A DNA stretch of 64,000 nt from Ehretia macrophylla (lineage: Eukaryota > Streptophyta > Magnoliopsida > Boraginales > Ehretiaceae): NCBI GenBank assembly GCA_037974665.1, contig CM075766.1, forward strand, positions 48,930,069 to 48,994,068, written 5' to 3'. The notes under the pieces were generated by a model that had not been told where the DNA came from, made no database searches, and worked only from the letters and a program-made list of their open reading frames with translations. Below are positions 14,001 through 25,491 of this stretch, one piece after another. Positions within the stretch are counted from its first letter, which is position 1. Every line of letters begins with the position of its first letter. The translations under genes were made by a program, and so were the position numbers.

Positions 14001-14264
14001 AATAAGCGTCAGCTAACTCTGTGACAGTTGCAGCGGTAATATAGAGGATGCAAGCCTTATCCAAAATGATTGGGCCTAAAGCGTCTGTAGGTGGCTTTTT
14101 AAGTCAAATCCCAGGGCTCAACCCTGGACATGTGGTGGAAACTACCAAGCTGGAGTACGGTAGGGGCAGAGGGAATTTCCAGTGGAGCAGTAAAATGCAT
14201 AGAGATCGGAAAGAAGACCAAGGACGAAAGCACTCTGCCGGGCCAACACTGAGACAAAGACGGG
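14001..14264 (+). pseudogene. rrn16: Plastid 16S rRNA fragment (530-loop to about position 745), decayed
   Basis: The segment follows plastid 16S rRNA closely: aataagcgtcagctaactctg, then the 530-loop region, then aaagcgtctgtaggtggctt, then ggaaactaccaagctggagta and cgaaagcactctgccgggcc. The tgtaggtggctttttaagt tract is plastid-type rather than mitochondrial rrn18-type. It covers roughly E. coli positions 500-745. It is non-functional: the near-universal gtgccagcagccgcggtaa is changed to gtgacagttgcagcggtaa, several bases are missing after ttttaagt, and many changes are C-to-T or G-to-A. An 87-codon frame crossing it is accidental. It is plastid DNA, either through the mitochondrial genome or directly. 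Confidence 0.88.
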
Positions 14265-14939
14265 CTGTCATGAACATAGAGGAGGTAGGATGGTCAATTG
14301 GTCAAATCTAGTATGGATCATAGATGGACGGTAGTTGGAGCCTCAGTTGCCAGTTATTCAGTGCCAGTAGGATAAGGAGTAGTTACCTATGCTTCAAGAT
14401 GAAAAAGTAGTTGCCCAACCAATTTCTTTTCACCGCCAAAGTTAGAACTCTTTCACTGATAATAGAGTTGCTTCGTTGTAATGGCGGACTAGGAAAGATA
14501 GAAAAAGAAAGCCAGTAAGGTGTTTACAAGCTTGTTTGATAGAATAAGGTCAAGGGTAAACTTTAAGTTCTACCAATCTGCTTAATAAAGGGCCTAAGGT
14601 GCCAAAGAAAAGGAGCTAAGGAGTTGCTAGATAAAGTTCCGAGTTGATGAGATCAAAAACAAATCTGTCCGAAGGAAAAAAGCCTAGTTGTAGTAGACGA
14701 AGATGGTCACCTAGGATAGGCAGACAAACCTGAACCTTAGAAAGTAGCCGGTAGAGATGCTATAGGAGAACCGCCTAGGATGGCATAAGAGACTCAATCA
14801 TCTCTTTCTTCAATGTGGGTTTATGCATTTGTCTTTTGAATCGGTCAAGGGTTCAGACAGGATATGTTTAGCCATTACAAGTAGTGTTTGTGGCACCCAT
14901 CCAGACTTGGAGTGGAGTAGCCAGAACTGAAGCTGGGAG
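14265..14939. other. Spacer between rrn16 fragment and element A
   Basis: No gene is recognised. Mitochondrial-like spacer ends at the target-site duplication of element A. Confidence 0.4.
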
Positions 14940-14944
14940 ATTCA
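14940..14944. repeat. Left target-site duplication of element A (ATTCA)
   Basis: The five bases before the LTR start TGTCACGCC are ATTCA. The five bases after the far LTR (47251-47255) are ATTTA. One C-to-T change separates them. Confidence 0.7.
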
Positions 14945-17405
14945 TGTCACGCCTCAACTCGACCCCACCTATAATTAGTCAAGACGCAACGGAATTTCGG
15001 CAGTATATCGACAGTAATTAAGACACCGAGGCTGTAAACCAACCTCTAAAAAAACATTATACAATCAAACTCCTCAACCAAACGACAATCAATTCCTCCA
15101 TACCATTAACAACATACAACATAACCATATTATACAATAATCATTCTTAGACAATCCATTCATAGTTATACGCCTCCGTTCCAACATAATACCTTAACTT
15201 TAACATACATATCAAAATAGACTATAAACCAATTTAGTAATCTAGATCATAACAAAAGAAAGACTACTAAATTAACATCATTTAGTTCATTATCTTCACT
15301 ACAACTTATACATCATAAACTACAAAGTAAATGAAAGACAACTAGTTTAATATACAAGATAATAGAGTATACAACATCTCAACATCAAGGACAAGACTCT
15401 GGCACATAGGACTTGTCCACATATGGCACATTATCCCCTTCTAGAGGCACGTACCCGTAATCTTGCTCAATAACACCTGTATGCATGCAATAATAGAGAG
15501 TGAGCTTATATAAACCAAGCTCAGCGAGGATCTGATAGATCTCTAACAATATTTACTATGCTCCTTGATCCTTTGAGCAAGTAAACACACAATAAAGCAT
15601 CAATAACAATATAAACACATAACTATAATGACCAATCAATAAAGGATACTCTATTTGGTGTAGCTCCAAACACCATCACGATCTCAACCATTCTTCTTGT
15701 AACTCCCCATTACTCATGCACCCAAGGTACCTCACTAGCCTCTCCCTCCATGACACCTCCGTCATGCGAGCTGGGGGTAGTCTCTGGTAGTCATGCCGTT
15801 ATCAACCCGATAGCCCGATGCTGCCCGAGAGGTGGCACACACAAACCAAGACTCAACAACAATAATAAACATCATTCACAGGAGGACAATCTAGCAGAAT
15901 TGCCTATCTCCCGGTTCATCAATCATCAATCAATAATCATCGATAATCATCAATTTTCATCAATATAACATCAAGTAATTAATTAAACAACAAACAACTA
16001 AGTTAGATGGAAAAGTAGGCCATCCAACTTAGCATGCGTGAAACACGTAATCTAACCCTAGTCTAACCATCAACAACTCACAATTCAATCACTCAAATAC
16101 CACCCAATCAACTAAGGCTCAATTCAACAATTTAAAGAAAGGCAACCTAAACTTCAAATAATGATATCTTACATTCTACTAATCCAAACAACTCCAAATC
16201 AGTTTCAAACACTCACCCATTCAATCAACTACATTAGCCCTCTCGGAAACCAACCAAGACACATCAAAATCAAGCCCAACAACCCTAAAAACTCAATGCA
16301 CCTAGGCTGAAATTTCTGAATTTTTACCCAAACACCGCAATCGAAAATTCGGCATTATAATGGCGTTACCACGTAATTTACAAACTTTTAGAAATCGACG
16401 GCAATCGATTCCAATAACAACAACTCAAGATAATCATCAAATGGCCAAACTATCAACTTTAAATACCCAAAAATAAATAATTTCGCTACAATGGTTCAAA
16501 TCTCGTAGTATTACACATAAATGATCCTTAGCATGCGTTGATCAATAATATAACTTCAAATTAACATTCTAACGGTTCAAAATGCAGTTATGAGCAAAAG
16601 CATAAAATATGACTTTTGAGATCTAGAATTTTTCTCTCATCTTTGATGCGATATAAGCCTAGATATGCGTGCAATGCGTGCCCAACAAGCGGAATCCAAC
16701 TCGACATGAAATTCTACGGACAAAAACTAGGTTTTTCTATGAAAAATTACTTTGAAAACTTGAAGAAAAGCTTTATGTTTTTCCTCTATGGCTCTCGGCC
16801 ATGTGTGTGAAATTTGAGTATGTTTTGTGTTGTGTTTTGTGTGTGTTGATGCATATAAGCTAAGGTCAACCTTTTTAAAATAGTCAAAGTTGATTTTATT
16901 AGTCTTTTAATTATATTTTCTAGTCTTTTAATTCATTTAATGACTATTTCTTGATCAAATATTAATTTAACACTTAAATTAATTCTGGACATTATATTTT
17001 AGGTGACAAAGAATGTTACATTAATACAGTTTCACCCGAATCGGCTTCAAACTCGTTTTCTTGCAAAAGAAAGTGTAAAAATCTTTAAAATTCCAAAATT
17101 GATTCCAAATCCGTTTTAATCAAACACCGGTCTATTAATACTCGAGAACTAGGTTTTAAAATGTTTAAAACAGTCCTATAAAAATTTTAGCGGACATGTG
17201 TTCAAAAATACTATTCACCAAAACCGATGATAAAATTTATGATTCCGTTTTTCATGAAAATTTCATGAATGCATACTTAGCATGTATTAGGAGTATTAAT
17301 CACATATTTAATGCATTCTAAGTCATATAACACATAAACAGGTCAATTCACGCAAAACGAGGTAAAGCACGCAAATCGAGATAAAGCAAAATATGGGGTC
17401 TCACA
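14945..17405 (-). repeat. 3' LTR of element A
   Basis: It runs from TGTCACGCC to TCTCACA (2461 bp). The same sequence recurs, split, at 30095-30711 and 45375-47250. Open frames inside (for example 15750-15968) are present in both copies and are LTR sequence, not genes. By eye the two LTRs are very similar and differ mostly by transitions. Confidence 0.93.
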
Positions 17406-17757
17406 TTCTCCCCCTTTTAAAGAAATTTCATTCCCGAAATTCTTACTTGCTGAACGGAAAAGATCTGAGTACTGTTGCTGCATCTGATCTCGCATTTCCC
17501 AAGTAGCTTTCTCGATACCGTGATGCTTCCACAACACCTTGACCATCGGAATCTTCTTTGACCTCAACTCTCGTTCCATCTGATCAAGAATACGAATCGA
17601 CTGCTCGTCATAAGTCAGATTCTCACGAAGCTGTAACGGCTCTGGCTCAAGAATATGAGAAGGATCCGGATTATATTTCCGCAAATTAGACACGTGAAAT
17701 ACATCGTGGACATTAGAGAAATTCTCCGGTAAAGCCAACCAATATGCCAACTTACCC
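17343..17757 (-). pseudogene. Element A pol C-terminus: integrase tail and chromodomain
   Basis: This is the end of the A polyprotein, cut from the rest of integrase by insertion of element B. It contains the post-integrase segment NVHDVFHVSNLRKYNPDP typical of gypsy integrase tails. A chromodomain-like segment follows with VKVLWKHHGIEKATWEMRD, the family's conserved lysine-tryptophan and TWE core. The domain is thought to steer integration to particular chromatin. The open frame runs through the polypurine tract into the 3' LTR, stopping at 17343, as in many chromoviruses. The upstream residues of the open frame (17758-17798) belong to the LTR of B, not to pol. Confidence 0.88.
17406..17418 (-). 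other. Polypurine tract of element A
   Basis: The plus strand reads ttctccccctttt, i.e. AAAAGGGGGAGAA on the element strand, directly abutting the TGTGAGACC end of the 3' LTR. This is the expected position for plus-strand priming. Confidence 0.88.
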
Positions 17758-18376
17758 TGTAACACCCCGATCCCTCTCGAGACCGGGAGTTCTATCAATC
17801 AATCTAATCACAACCCAAATCCAAACCCGGGCATAATTTTCAGGGAAAAAGGACGGAGTCTCCCCTATTTCTAGGCAAAAAGCAAACCTGCGACAACATA
17901 TAAGAGGACCAATACCATGTCCAAATATTCAACTACCTCAAGGCCATCCGAGCCTCTGTTCTAAACAATTAAACTCAGCAAGTATACATACATTTCTAAT
18001 TAAAAAAAAACTAACCTATCTCTTTTCGTTCTTGACAAGTACATTCAACTAGACAATTAAACCATACAAAGCTACTGCATAAAATAAACTATCATGCCAT
18101 TCTAATTCTTTTCCTTTGGACATTACAAACATGCATTGAAATTAAGCTGCGCTAACTGATTACATAAACTAGCTTATCAATTTACCTCAACTACTTAGCT
18201 AGATTTAAATTACATTTCTTTTAACAATAAATACATACAACATATGAAAGCATATGTCTTTACAACTTCGACACTCAAGCCACATAGGCACGCAAGACAA
18301 CTCTTCAGGCACGAACTTTCACGAAATCACGAACTTCCAGCTAACATGACATTTCCTGAAATGTGGTGGTGAGGAG

Positions 18377-18401
18377 TGAGTATACACAACACGTATACTC
18401 A
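18377..18401. repeat. Perfect hairpin in the B LTR: TGAGTATAC-7 nt-GTATACTCA
   Basis: Nine-base perfect inverted repeat around loop ACAACAC. The same hairpin sits at the matching place in the other LTRs of this family, with varying loops (for example ATAATAT at 22874-22898). Function unknown; on the element strand it lies in the LTR and could act in RNA folding. Confidence 0.75.
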
Positions 18402-19039
18402 GTGAGGGCGAGACAGATATCGAGTTGGAGAGAAAGAAAGTCGTGCAATGCAAATAAGACAGTTAAGCAATATAACTGATAAATAAGCAATCAAGACAAA
18501 CAATCAATACAATAAGCAATTATTGAAAGCATTAACATAACCATTCAAAGCTATACCACACTCTGAAGGCTATGGTTCACTCATACGAGCAATGTACCAT
18601 TTCACGAGCGATACATCAATCTCGAGCTTGATGTTGACAACGATGACAATAAGCGCGCAACCACCTTATAATACCAGTTTGGAATACCCCGGGAGTAACC
18701 ATCAATTCTACGGCCCAAATCTCCCTAGTAGGCAACCCAAGCGAGAAAAGGGAATAGCCACGGAGCTAGAGCAACCAACACTGGCAACTCGAGGCTACCC
18801 AGATAGGCCCATCACTCACGCGCGGGACACTATGCAATGCAAGACTCGATACAAGGCGATAAACAAGTGATAACACAACAACACAGATAGAGGAGATAAA
18901 CGAGATATCAAGCATTATTCAACAATTGTTAAACATTTCAATCAATAATCAACTCTAACAAGCGTAATAAGCATTAACAAGCATTTGCAATCAAACAAGT
19001 AACAAGAAGAACACCAACTAACATTATCAAGCAATAACA

Positions 19040-19110
19040 AGTATTCTATAGGCATTATAAGCATTCTATAAACATTATAGACATTCTATAAACATTATAA
19101 ACATTCTACA
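19040..19110. repeat. Minisatellite of CATTATA-ACATTCTATAAA units in the B LTR
   Basis: Imperfect tandem units of about 18-20 bases containing cattataaRcattctata. They are repeated in the right LTR at about 24150-24212 and shortened in the solo LTR near 54600-54660. Confidence 0.6.
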
Positions 19111-20392
19111 AGCAATATACTATGAAAACACACAAAATCCCAAAAATGACCCTAACTTTCAAACGCTACTACTTTCAAACGAGCCACGAGCTTTGGATAC
19201 CGACTTCACCAATCCTCCTAGGTCACCATAAGGCACGTCTAAAGACTCCGAAACCCTACTTTACCCTAGAATTCACTCAAAGTCCCGATTTCCCCCTTTT
19301 CTCGTTTGAACTACAACTATACTAACCAAACACCCAACCAACGCCATAATCGTACCAAAAGTGCTTCTATAGCCTCCCGAAACAATGCCATCATGCAAAA
19401 CGAGAAAACGCTAAACTTGACCTAAACGAACCCGACTTTCACCAAGGCGTTTTTCTCATTTTTTCCATTACGCAACCTAAACAAACCATGCATTTAGATA
19501 TTCTAGCATACCTAGCACCTTTTCACATCAACAGAAAGCATAACAGCGCAACTTCATTGAAACGGGGGTTTACTATTCATTATTTACTATTCATTACACA
19601 ATTTATATTTTAAATTCGATATTCAACCGCAGAAAATGTTAAAAAGCTATAAATACACGTTCTACAATTGCTAGAGAACATTCTTTAAGCAATAAAACGG
19701 ACAAAATAACAACCTACAGTTAAATCACAAAAATTAAAGTTTATGTTCAACATTTTCAAATGCGCAAATAACGATGAAACCCTCACCTTAGACGCTCCTA
19801 GACGCTAGGAAAACCACGTTGGATGCCTCGGAAACCACCCAGCACAAGCTCTCACGAAGAAATTGAAGTTTGAAGTTGAAATGTTTTTTTTTTCTTTTTC
19901 CTCCATGGTTTCAGCCATGGCCTTCTTTATTTCCTGATTTTGCTATTTTGTTTCGTATTTCATACTTAAATAAAAGATGACAAATGGTCAAAGCTTCGGT
20001 CAACCCGCTAAACCAAAACAGCTATGCGTGACCTTACGAAAACGACCATAACTTCTTCTAGAAAACTCTATTCACGAACGGTTTGAAGCCTCAGAAACTA
20101 GACTCGTAGAGCTTTCCAACCATATATAATTTGCTACCTAACTCTTCCCCAATTGGTTCAGATTTAATTCCAAAGTTGACCTAAAATTCGACTAACTTAA
20201 CATTGAATTTTTTTTTATTTCTAATCCCAAGTTTGCCCTTTATTAAACATTTCAAAAATTTTCACCTTGTCCTAGTTGGTCATTGTAGATGAAAAGTCAA
20301 CTAGTTTGGTCAAAGAAGATGAAAGGTCAACAAAATGCAATTTAAATGAACTTTAAATACTATTAAATATATGCCAGGTTCGGGGTATCACA

Positions 20393-20406
20393 TCCTTCCC
20401 CCCTTA
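20393..20406 (-). other. Polypurine tract of element B
   Basis: The plus strand reads tccttccccccttaaa next to the CACA end of the LTR; the element strand is TTTAAGGGGGGAAGGA before TGTGATACC. The same tract recurs in C (33553) and D (40333). Confidence 0.85.
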
Positions 20407-21162
20407 AAACAATTGCGTCCTCGCAATTCTTCTTCCAATAGAACTCTGCATCCACTAAAATCCAACTCTGACTAATCTTCTTCAGCTGCTGAGCAAGTAT
20501 ATTAATCAAGATAACCAATAGGGAAGTTTAAGAAGAAATTCCAAGTAGTAATTCCGAATAAAGGCTCAAATGTAGATACTGCGCAAGAATCCCGTTGACA
20601 CGAATACCGAAAAATAATAAAATTCCAACCAAAAGCGCCGAGATAATACCAATAAAGACTAAAGCAAAGATACTGTAGATGTCATTAATACCACACAATA
20701 ACGACAAGAAGAATACCCCACGCACGAATCTCCAATAGAAGTCTAAATTTTACTGCTCGAGAATCCCCAAGTAAAAAGCCAAATAAAGGCCCAATCAAAG
20801 GTTCCATCTAGAGGTCCAAAGAATTACCCCGCTGGTCATAAATTTCATAGAAGAATTCCCTGTTAAGAGTGCTGGAGAAAATACTAAGAAACCCAATCAA
20901 ATATACTTCAAAAGTTCCAAAGAAGCCTTCCAAACAATAACCCCATAGGACAACCAATTAGATTCCGAATATCGCTATCAAATGCTGAGAAGAAGGTCTA
21001 AGGAATAGCAGAGAAAATATAATGTGCCCAATAAGACAATCAAGTTGAATAACAAACATAGCTTCCCAAATGGATGAAAACTCCAAGGATAAACACCGAA
21101 CTGGTGAACAATATACTGAAACCAAACTCTGAGGCCTCTTCACTGTTTGCCAAGTGAGAACT

Positions 21163-21576
21163 TCATACAACCTTGCTAATAAGGAAAATACCAATAGAAC
21201 GCCCAATAAGAATTTCAAAGAATACCATAAGTAGTATTATACAATAAGTCTGATAGGAACTCCAAATACCAAACCTATTGAGGAACACTGAAAAAGATAT
21301 CCAAAATAATGCTCCAATAAGAAAGTAGCCAAGTTTGCCCAATAAGTAAATACTAAATAATTGGCCACTGAGAATTCCATAAAATACCATTGAAGAATTT
21401 CCAATCAGGAATGCCAGTATCACACCAATAAAGACCGAGACACATATGCCATAGATAATACCATACAGTAAGTCCGATTGAGATCCTAATAGCCAAGTCC
21501 ACCGAGAAGTGCCAACAAAAGATTCCAAAGAATACCCAATAAGAAAACCAAAGAATGCTCTCCAAAGAACAGCCAA
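21163..21576 (-). CDS. Hydrophobic repeat-derived open frame of element B (137 codons)
   Basis: The predicted product is almost entirely hydrophobic, with segments such as GICVSVFIGVILAFLIG and FLIGALF, formally several membrane spans. The D copy (40865-41332) keeps the same frame over most of its length (for example LLGKLGYFLIGALF in both), while the C copy is frame-shifted. Because the DNA itself is degenerate repeat sequence and the copies are recent, the open frame may be accidental. I recognise no family. Confidence 0.2.
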   Translation of the reverse strand: MAVLWRAFFGFLIGYSLESFVGTSRWTWLLGSQSDLLYGIIYGICVSVFIGVILAFLIGNSSMVFYGILSGQLFSIYLLGKLGYFLIGALFWISFSVFLNRFGIWSSYQTYCIILLMVFFEILIGRSIGIFLISKVV

Positions 21577-22240
21577 ATAGAACCTTAAAAGAAAACTACT
21601 CTTTCACAGCTGTTAAGCACAGAAGAGGACCCTAGAGATTCGCCAATAACCGAGCTCCGAAAGCAAACACCAACTTCCAAATCAAGGCTAGTTAAATGCC
21701 ATTCATTTCCTGCCAATCCATACACCTTGGAAGGCCAGCTGTGAACCACTTCTTCAGGGGAGGAAGATGACTTACTTACCATTCCCATAGGACATGTATG
21801 AATGCCAATATATCACAGTTATACACATGCCTTAAACTATTATGCAAGCAAGTTTACGAAACAGTTTATTCAACAAAGTCACTCAAGCACGGCAATCAAG
21901 TCAAGCACAACATAATCAATTCAAATCACGGCATAGCTAATTCAAGACATTTCAATACACACATTACAAGCAATACTTCAAGCAAATAACAATTCACGAG
22001 GTCGATTCAATTCACGAGGTCGATTCGATAGGTCAATTCAATGCACAACTAGACACTTCACTTTACTTGAGAAACATTTAACACATAACACATAACTATA
22101 TCACATAGGTGCATACTTTCAAGTCAAGACACACAATCTCACATACAAGCATACACTTTCAAGACACACTTAACAAGCACACATTCAAGGGTCACTACCC
22201 ACCAGACCGAGGACCCTGTCCCGGCTTATGAGCTAGACAA

Positions 22241-22252
22241 GCCCTGATACCA
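22241..22252 (-). other. Primer-binding site of element B
   Basis: The plus strand reads gccctgatacca; the element strand is TGGTATCAGGGC, two bases after the LTR end. It matches the initiator tRNA-Met 3' end except for one base (TGGTATCAGAGC is the usual form). Confidence 0.88.
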
Positions 22253-22254
22253 CC

Positions 22255-25200
22255 TGTAACACCCCGATCCCTCTCGAGACCGAGAGTTCTATCAATCAAT
22301 CTAATCACAACCCAAATCCAAACCCGGGCATAATTTTCAGGGAAAACGGACGGAGTCTCCCCTGTTTCTAGGCAAAAAGCAAACCTGCGACAGCATATAA
22401 GAGGACCAATACCATGTCCAAACATTCAACTACCTCAAGGCCATCCGAGCCTCGGTTCTCAACAATTAAACTCAGCAAGTATACATACATTTCTAATTAA
22501 AAAAAAACTAACCTATCTCTGTTCGTTCTTGACAAGTACATTCAACTAGACAATTAAACCATACAAAGCTACTGCATAAAATAAACTATCATGCCATTCT
22601 AATTCTTTTCCTTTGGACATTACAAACATGCATTGAAATTAAGCTGCGCTAACTGATTACATAAACTAGCTTATCAATTTACCTCAACTACTTAGCTAGA
22701 TTTAAATTACATTTCTTTTAACAATAAATACATACAACATATGAAAGCATATATCTTTACAACTTCGACACTCAAGCCACATAGGCACGCAAGACAACTC
22801 TTCAGGCACGAACTTTCACGAAATCACGAACTTCCAGCTAACATGACATTTCCTGAAATGTGGTGGTGAGGAGTGAGTATACATAATATGTATACTCAGT
22901 GAGGGTGATACAGATATCGAGTTGGAGAGAAAGAAAGTCGTGCAATGCAAATAAGCGGACGAAGTCTCCCCTGTTTCTAGGCAAAAAACAAACCTGCGAC
23001 AGCATATAAGAGGACCAATACCATGTCCAAACATTCAACTACCTCAAGGCCATCCGAGCCTCGGTTCTCAACAATTAAACTCAGCAAGTATACATACATT
23101 TCTAATTAAAAAAAAAGTAACCTATCTCTGTTCGTTCTTGACAAGTACATTCAACTAGACAATTAAACCATACAAAGCTACTGCATAAAATAAACTATCA
23201 TGCCATTCTAATTCTTTTCCTTTGGACATTACAAACATGCATTGAAATTAAGCTGCGCTAACTGATTACATAAACTAGCTTATCAATTTACCTCAACTAC
23301 TTAGCTAGATTTAAATTACATTTCTTTTAACAATAAATACATACAACATATGAAAGCATATATCTTTACAACTTCAACACTCAAGCCACATAGGCACGCA
23401 AGACAACTCTTCAGGCACGAACTTTCACGAAATCACGAACTTCCATCTAACATGACATTTCCTGAAATGTGGTGGTGAGGAGTGAGTATACACAACACGT
23501 ATACTCAGTGAGGGTGATATAGATATCGAGTTGGAGAGAAAGAAAGTCGTGCAATGCAAATAAGATAGTTAAGCAATATAACTGATAAATAAGCAATCAA
23601 GACAAACAATCAATACAATAAACAATTATTGAAAGCATTAACATAACCATTCAAAGCTATACCACACTCTGAAGGCTATGGTTCACTCATACGAGCAATG
23701 TACCATTTCACGAGCGATACATCAATCTCGAGCTTGATGTTGACAACATTAACAATAAGCGCGCACCTTATAACACCAGTTTGGAATACCCCGGGAGTAA
23801 CCATCAATTCTACGACCCAAATCTTCTTAGGAGGCAAACCAAGCGAGAAAAAGGAATAGCCACGGAGCTAGAGCAACCAATACTGGCAACTCGAGGCTAC
23901 CCAGAGAGGCCCATCACTCACGTGCGGGACACTATGCAATGCAAGACTCGATACAAGGCGATAAACAAGCGATAACACAACAACACAGATAGAGGAGATA
24001 AACGAGATATCAAGCATTATTCAACAATTGTTAAACATTTCAATCAATAATCAACTCTAACAAGCGTAATAAGCATTAACAAGCATTTGCAATCAAACAA
24101 GTAACAAGAAGAACACCAACTAACATTATCAAGCAATAACAAGTATTCTATAGACATTATAAGCATTCTATAAACATTATAGACATTCTATAAACATTAT
24201 AAACATTCTACAAGCAATATACTATGAAAACACACAAAATCCCAAAAATGACCCCAACTTTCAAACGCTACTACTTTCAAACGAGCCACGAGCTTTGGAA
24301 ACCGACTTCACCAATCCTCCTAGGTCACCATAAGGCACGTCTAAAGACCCCGAAACCCTACTTTACCCTAGAATTCACGCAAAGTCCCGATTTTTCCCTT
24401 TGCTCGTTTGAACTACAACTATACTAACCAAACACCCAACCAACGCCATAATCGCACCAAAAGTGCTTCCATAGCCTCCCAAAACAATGCCATCATGCAA
24501 AACGAGAAAACGCTAAACTCGACCTAAACGACCCCGACTTTCACCAAGGCGTTTTTCTCATTTTTTCCATTACGCAACCTAAACAAACCATCCATTTAGA
24601 CATTCTAGCATACCTAGCACCTTTTCACATCAACAGAAGGCATAACAGTGCAACTTCATCGAAACGGGGGTTACTATTCACTATTTACTATTCATTACAC
24701 AATTTATATTTCAAATTCGATATTGAACCACAGAAAATGTTAAAAAGCTATAAATACATGTTCTACAATTGCTAGAGAACATTCTTTAAGCAATGAAACG
24801 GACAAAATAACAACCTACGGTTAAATCACAAAAATTAAAGTTTATGTTCAACATTTTCAAATGCGCAAATAACGATGAAACCCTCACCTTAGACGCTCCT
24901 AGACGCTAGGAAAACCACGCTGGATGCATCGGAAACCACCCCGCACAAGCTCTCACGAAGAAATTGAAGTTTGAAGTTGAAATGTTTTTTTTTCTTTTTC
25001 CTCCATGGTTTTAGCCATGGCCTTCTTTATTTCCTGATTTTGCTATTTTGTTTCGTATTTCATACTTAAATAAAAGATGACAAATGGTCAAAGCTTCGGT
25101 CAACCCGCTAAACCAAAACAGCTATGCGCAACCTTACGAAAACGACCATAACTTCTTCTAGAAAACTCCAATTCACGAACGGTTTGAAGCCTCAGAAACT

Positions 25201-25491
25201 AGACTCATAGAGCTTTCCAACCATATATAATTTGCTACCTAAATCTTCCCCAATTGGTTCAGATTTAATTCCAAAGTTGACCCAAAATTTGACTAACTTA
25301 ACATTGCATTTTTTTATTTCTAATCCCAACTTTGCCCTTTATTAAACATTTCAAAAATTTTCACCTTGTCCTAGTTGGTCATTGTAGATGAAAAGTCAAC
25401 TAGTTTGGTCAAAGAAGGTGAAAGGTCAATAAAATGCAATTTAAATGAACTTTAAATGCTATTAAATATATGCCAAGTTCGGGGTATCACA
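22255..25491 (-). repeat. Right (5') LTR of element B, with internal duplication
   Basis: TGTAACACC to TATCACA, 3237 bp. It exceeds the left LTR by about 600 bp because 22347-22955 is repeated at 22956-23564. Outside the duplication it is nearly identical to the left LTR. Confidence 0.93.
22347..23564. repeat. 609-bp tandem duplication inside the right LTR of B
   Basis: The sequence beginning cggac-gagtctccc at 22347 restarts at 22956 after tgcaaataag, offset 609. The two units differ at a few sites (for example cataatatg in the first against cacaacacg in the second), so the duplication is not brand new. Confidence 0.9.

Larger units (their letters stand above)
17758..20392 (-). repeat. Left (3') LTR of element B
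   Basis: It starts TGTAACACCCCGATCCC and ends GGGGTATCACA; the polypurine tract follows at once. It contains a 9-bp-stem hairpin (18377-18401) and a short minisatellite (about 19040-19110). Confidence 0.93.
20393..22254 (-). other. Internal region of element B, no gag-pol
   Basis: There is no reverse transcriptase, integrase or gag motif in any frame. About 20500-21600 is built from degenerate repeats of motifs like ccaataagaa and gaatacca. On the minus strand these give a 137-codon hydrophobic open frame (21163-21576) with recurring FLIG/ILIG segments. A related frame exists in D and is broken in C. The last 500 bases (about 21790-22250) are AT-rich leader ending in the primer site. Confidence 0.75.
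17758..25491 (-). mobile_element. Element B: non-autonomous LTR element inserted in A pol
   Basis: It is flanked by the direct 5-bp duplication TACCC (17753-17757 and 25492-25496). The left LTR is 2635 bp, the internal region 1862 bp, and the right LTR 3237 bp owing to an internal 609-bp duplication. The primer site and polypurine tract are in minus-strand orientation, the same as A. No gag or pol is present, which fits a large retrotransposon derivative (LARD) mobilised in trans. It splits the integrase of A at the conserved segment before the integrase tail. Confidence 0.93.

Noticed and set aside
14048-14311. An 87-codon open frame on the plus strand
   Set aside because: It lies on the plastid 16S rRNA fragment; the sequence is explained by rRNA, not protein.
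15750-15968. A 72-codon frame repeated at 45573-45791
   Set aside because: Both copies are the same place in the two LTRs of element A; no coding signal beyond repetition.
17758-17798. Start of the 151-codon chromodomain frame
   Set aside because: The first residues are translated from the LTR of element B; the true pol segment begins at the insertion point 17757.
18592-18870. Frames repeated at 18592, 23781, 54186 and others
   Set aside because: They are matching positions of family LTRs and do not keep length or frame between copies.
19021-19110. CRISPR-like evenly spaced repeats
   Set aside because: Units are short, adjacent and imperfect with no unique spacers; this is a minisatellite inside a plant LTR.
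21353-21565. Overlapping second hydrophobic frame in element B
   Set aside because: Shadow of the repeat field in another frame; not kept in D.
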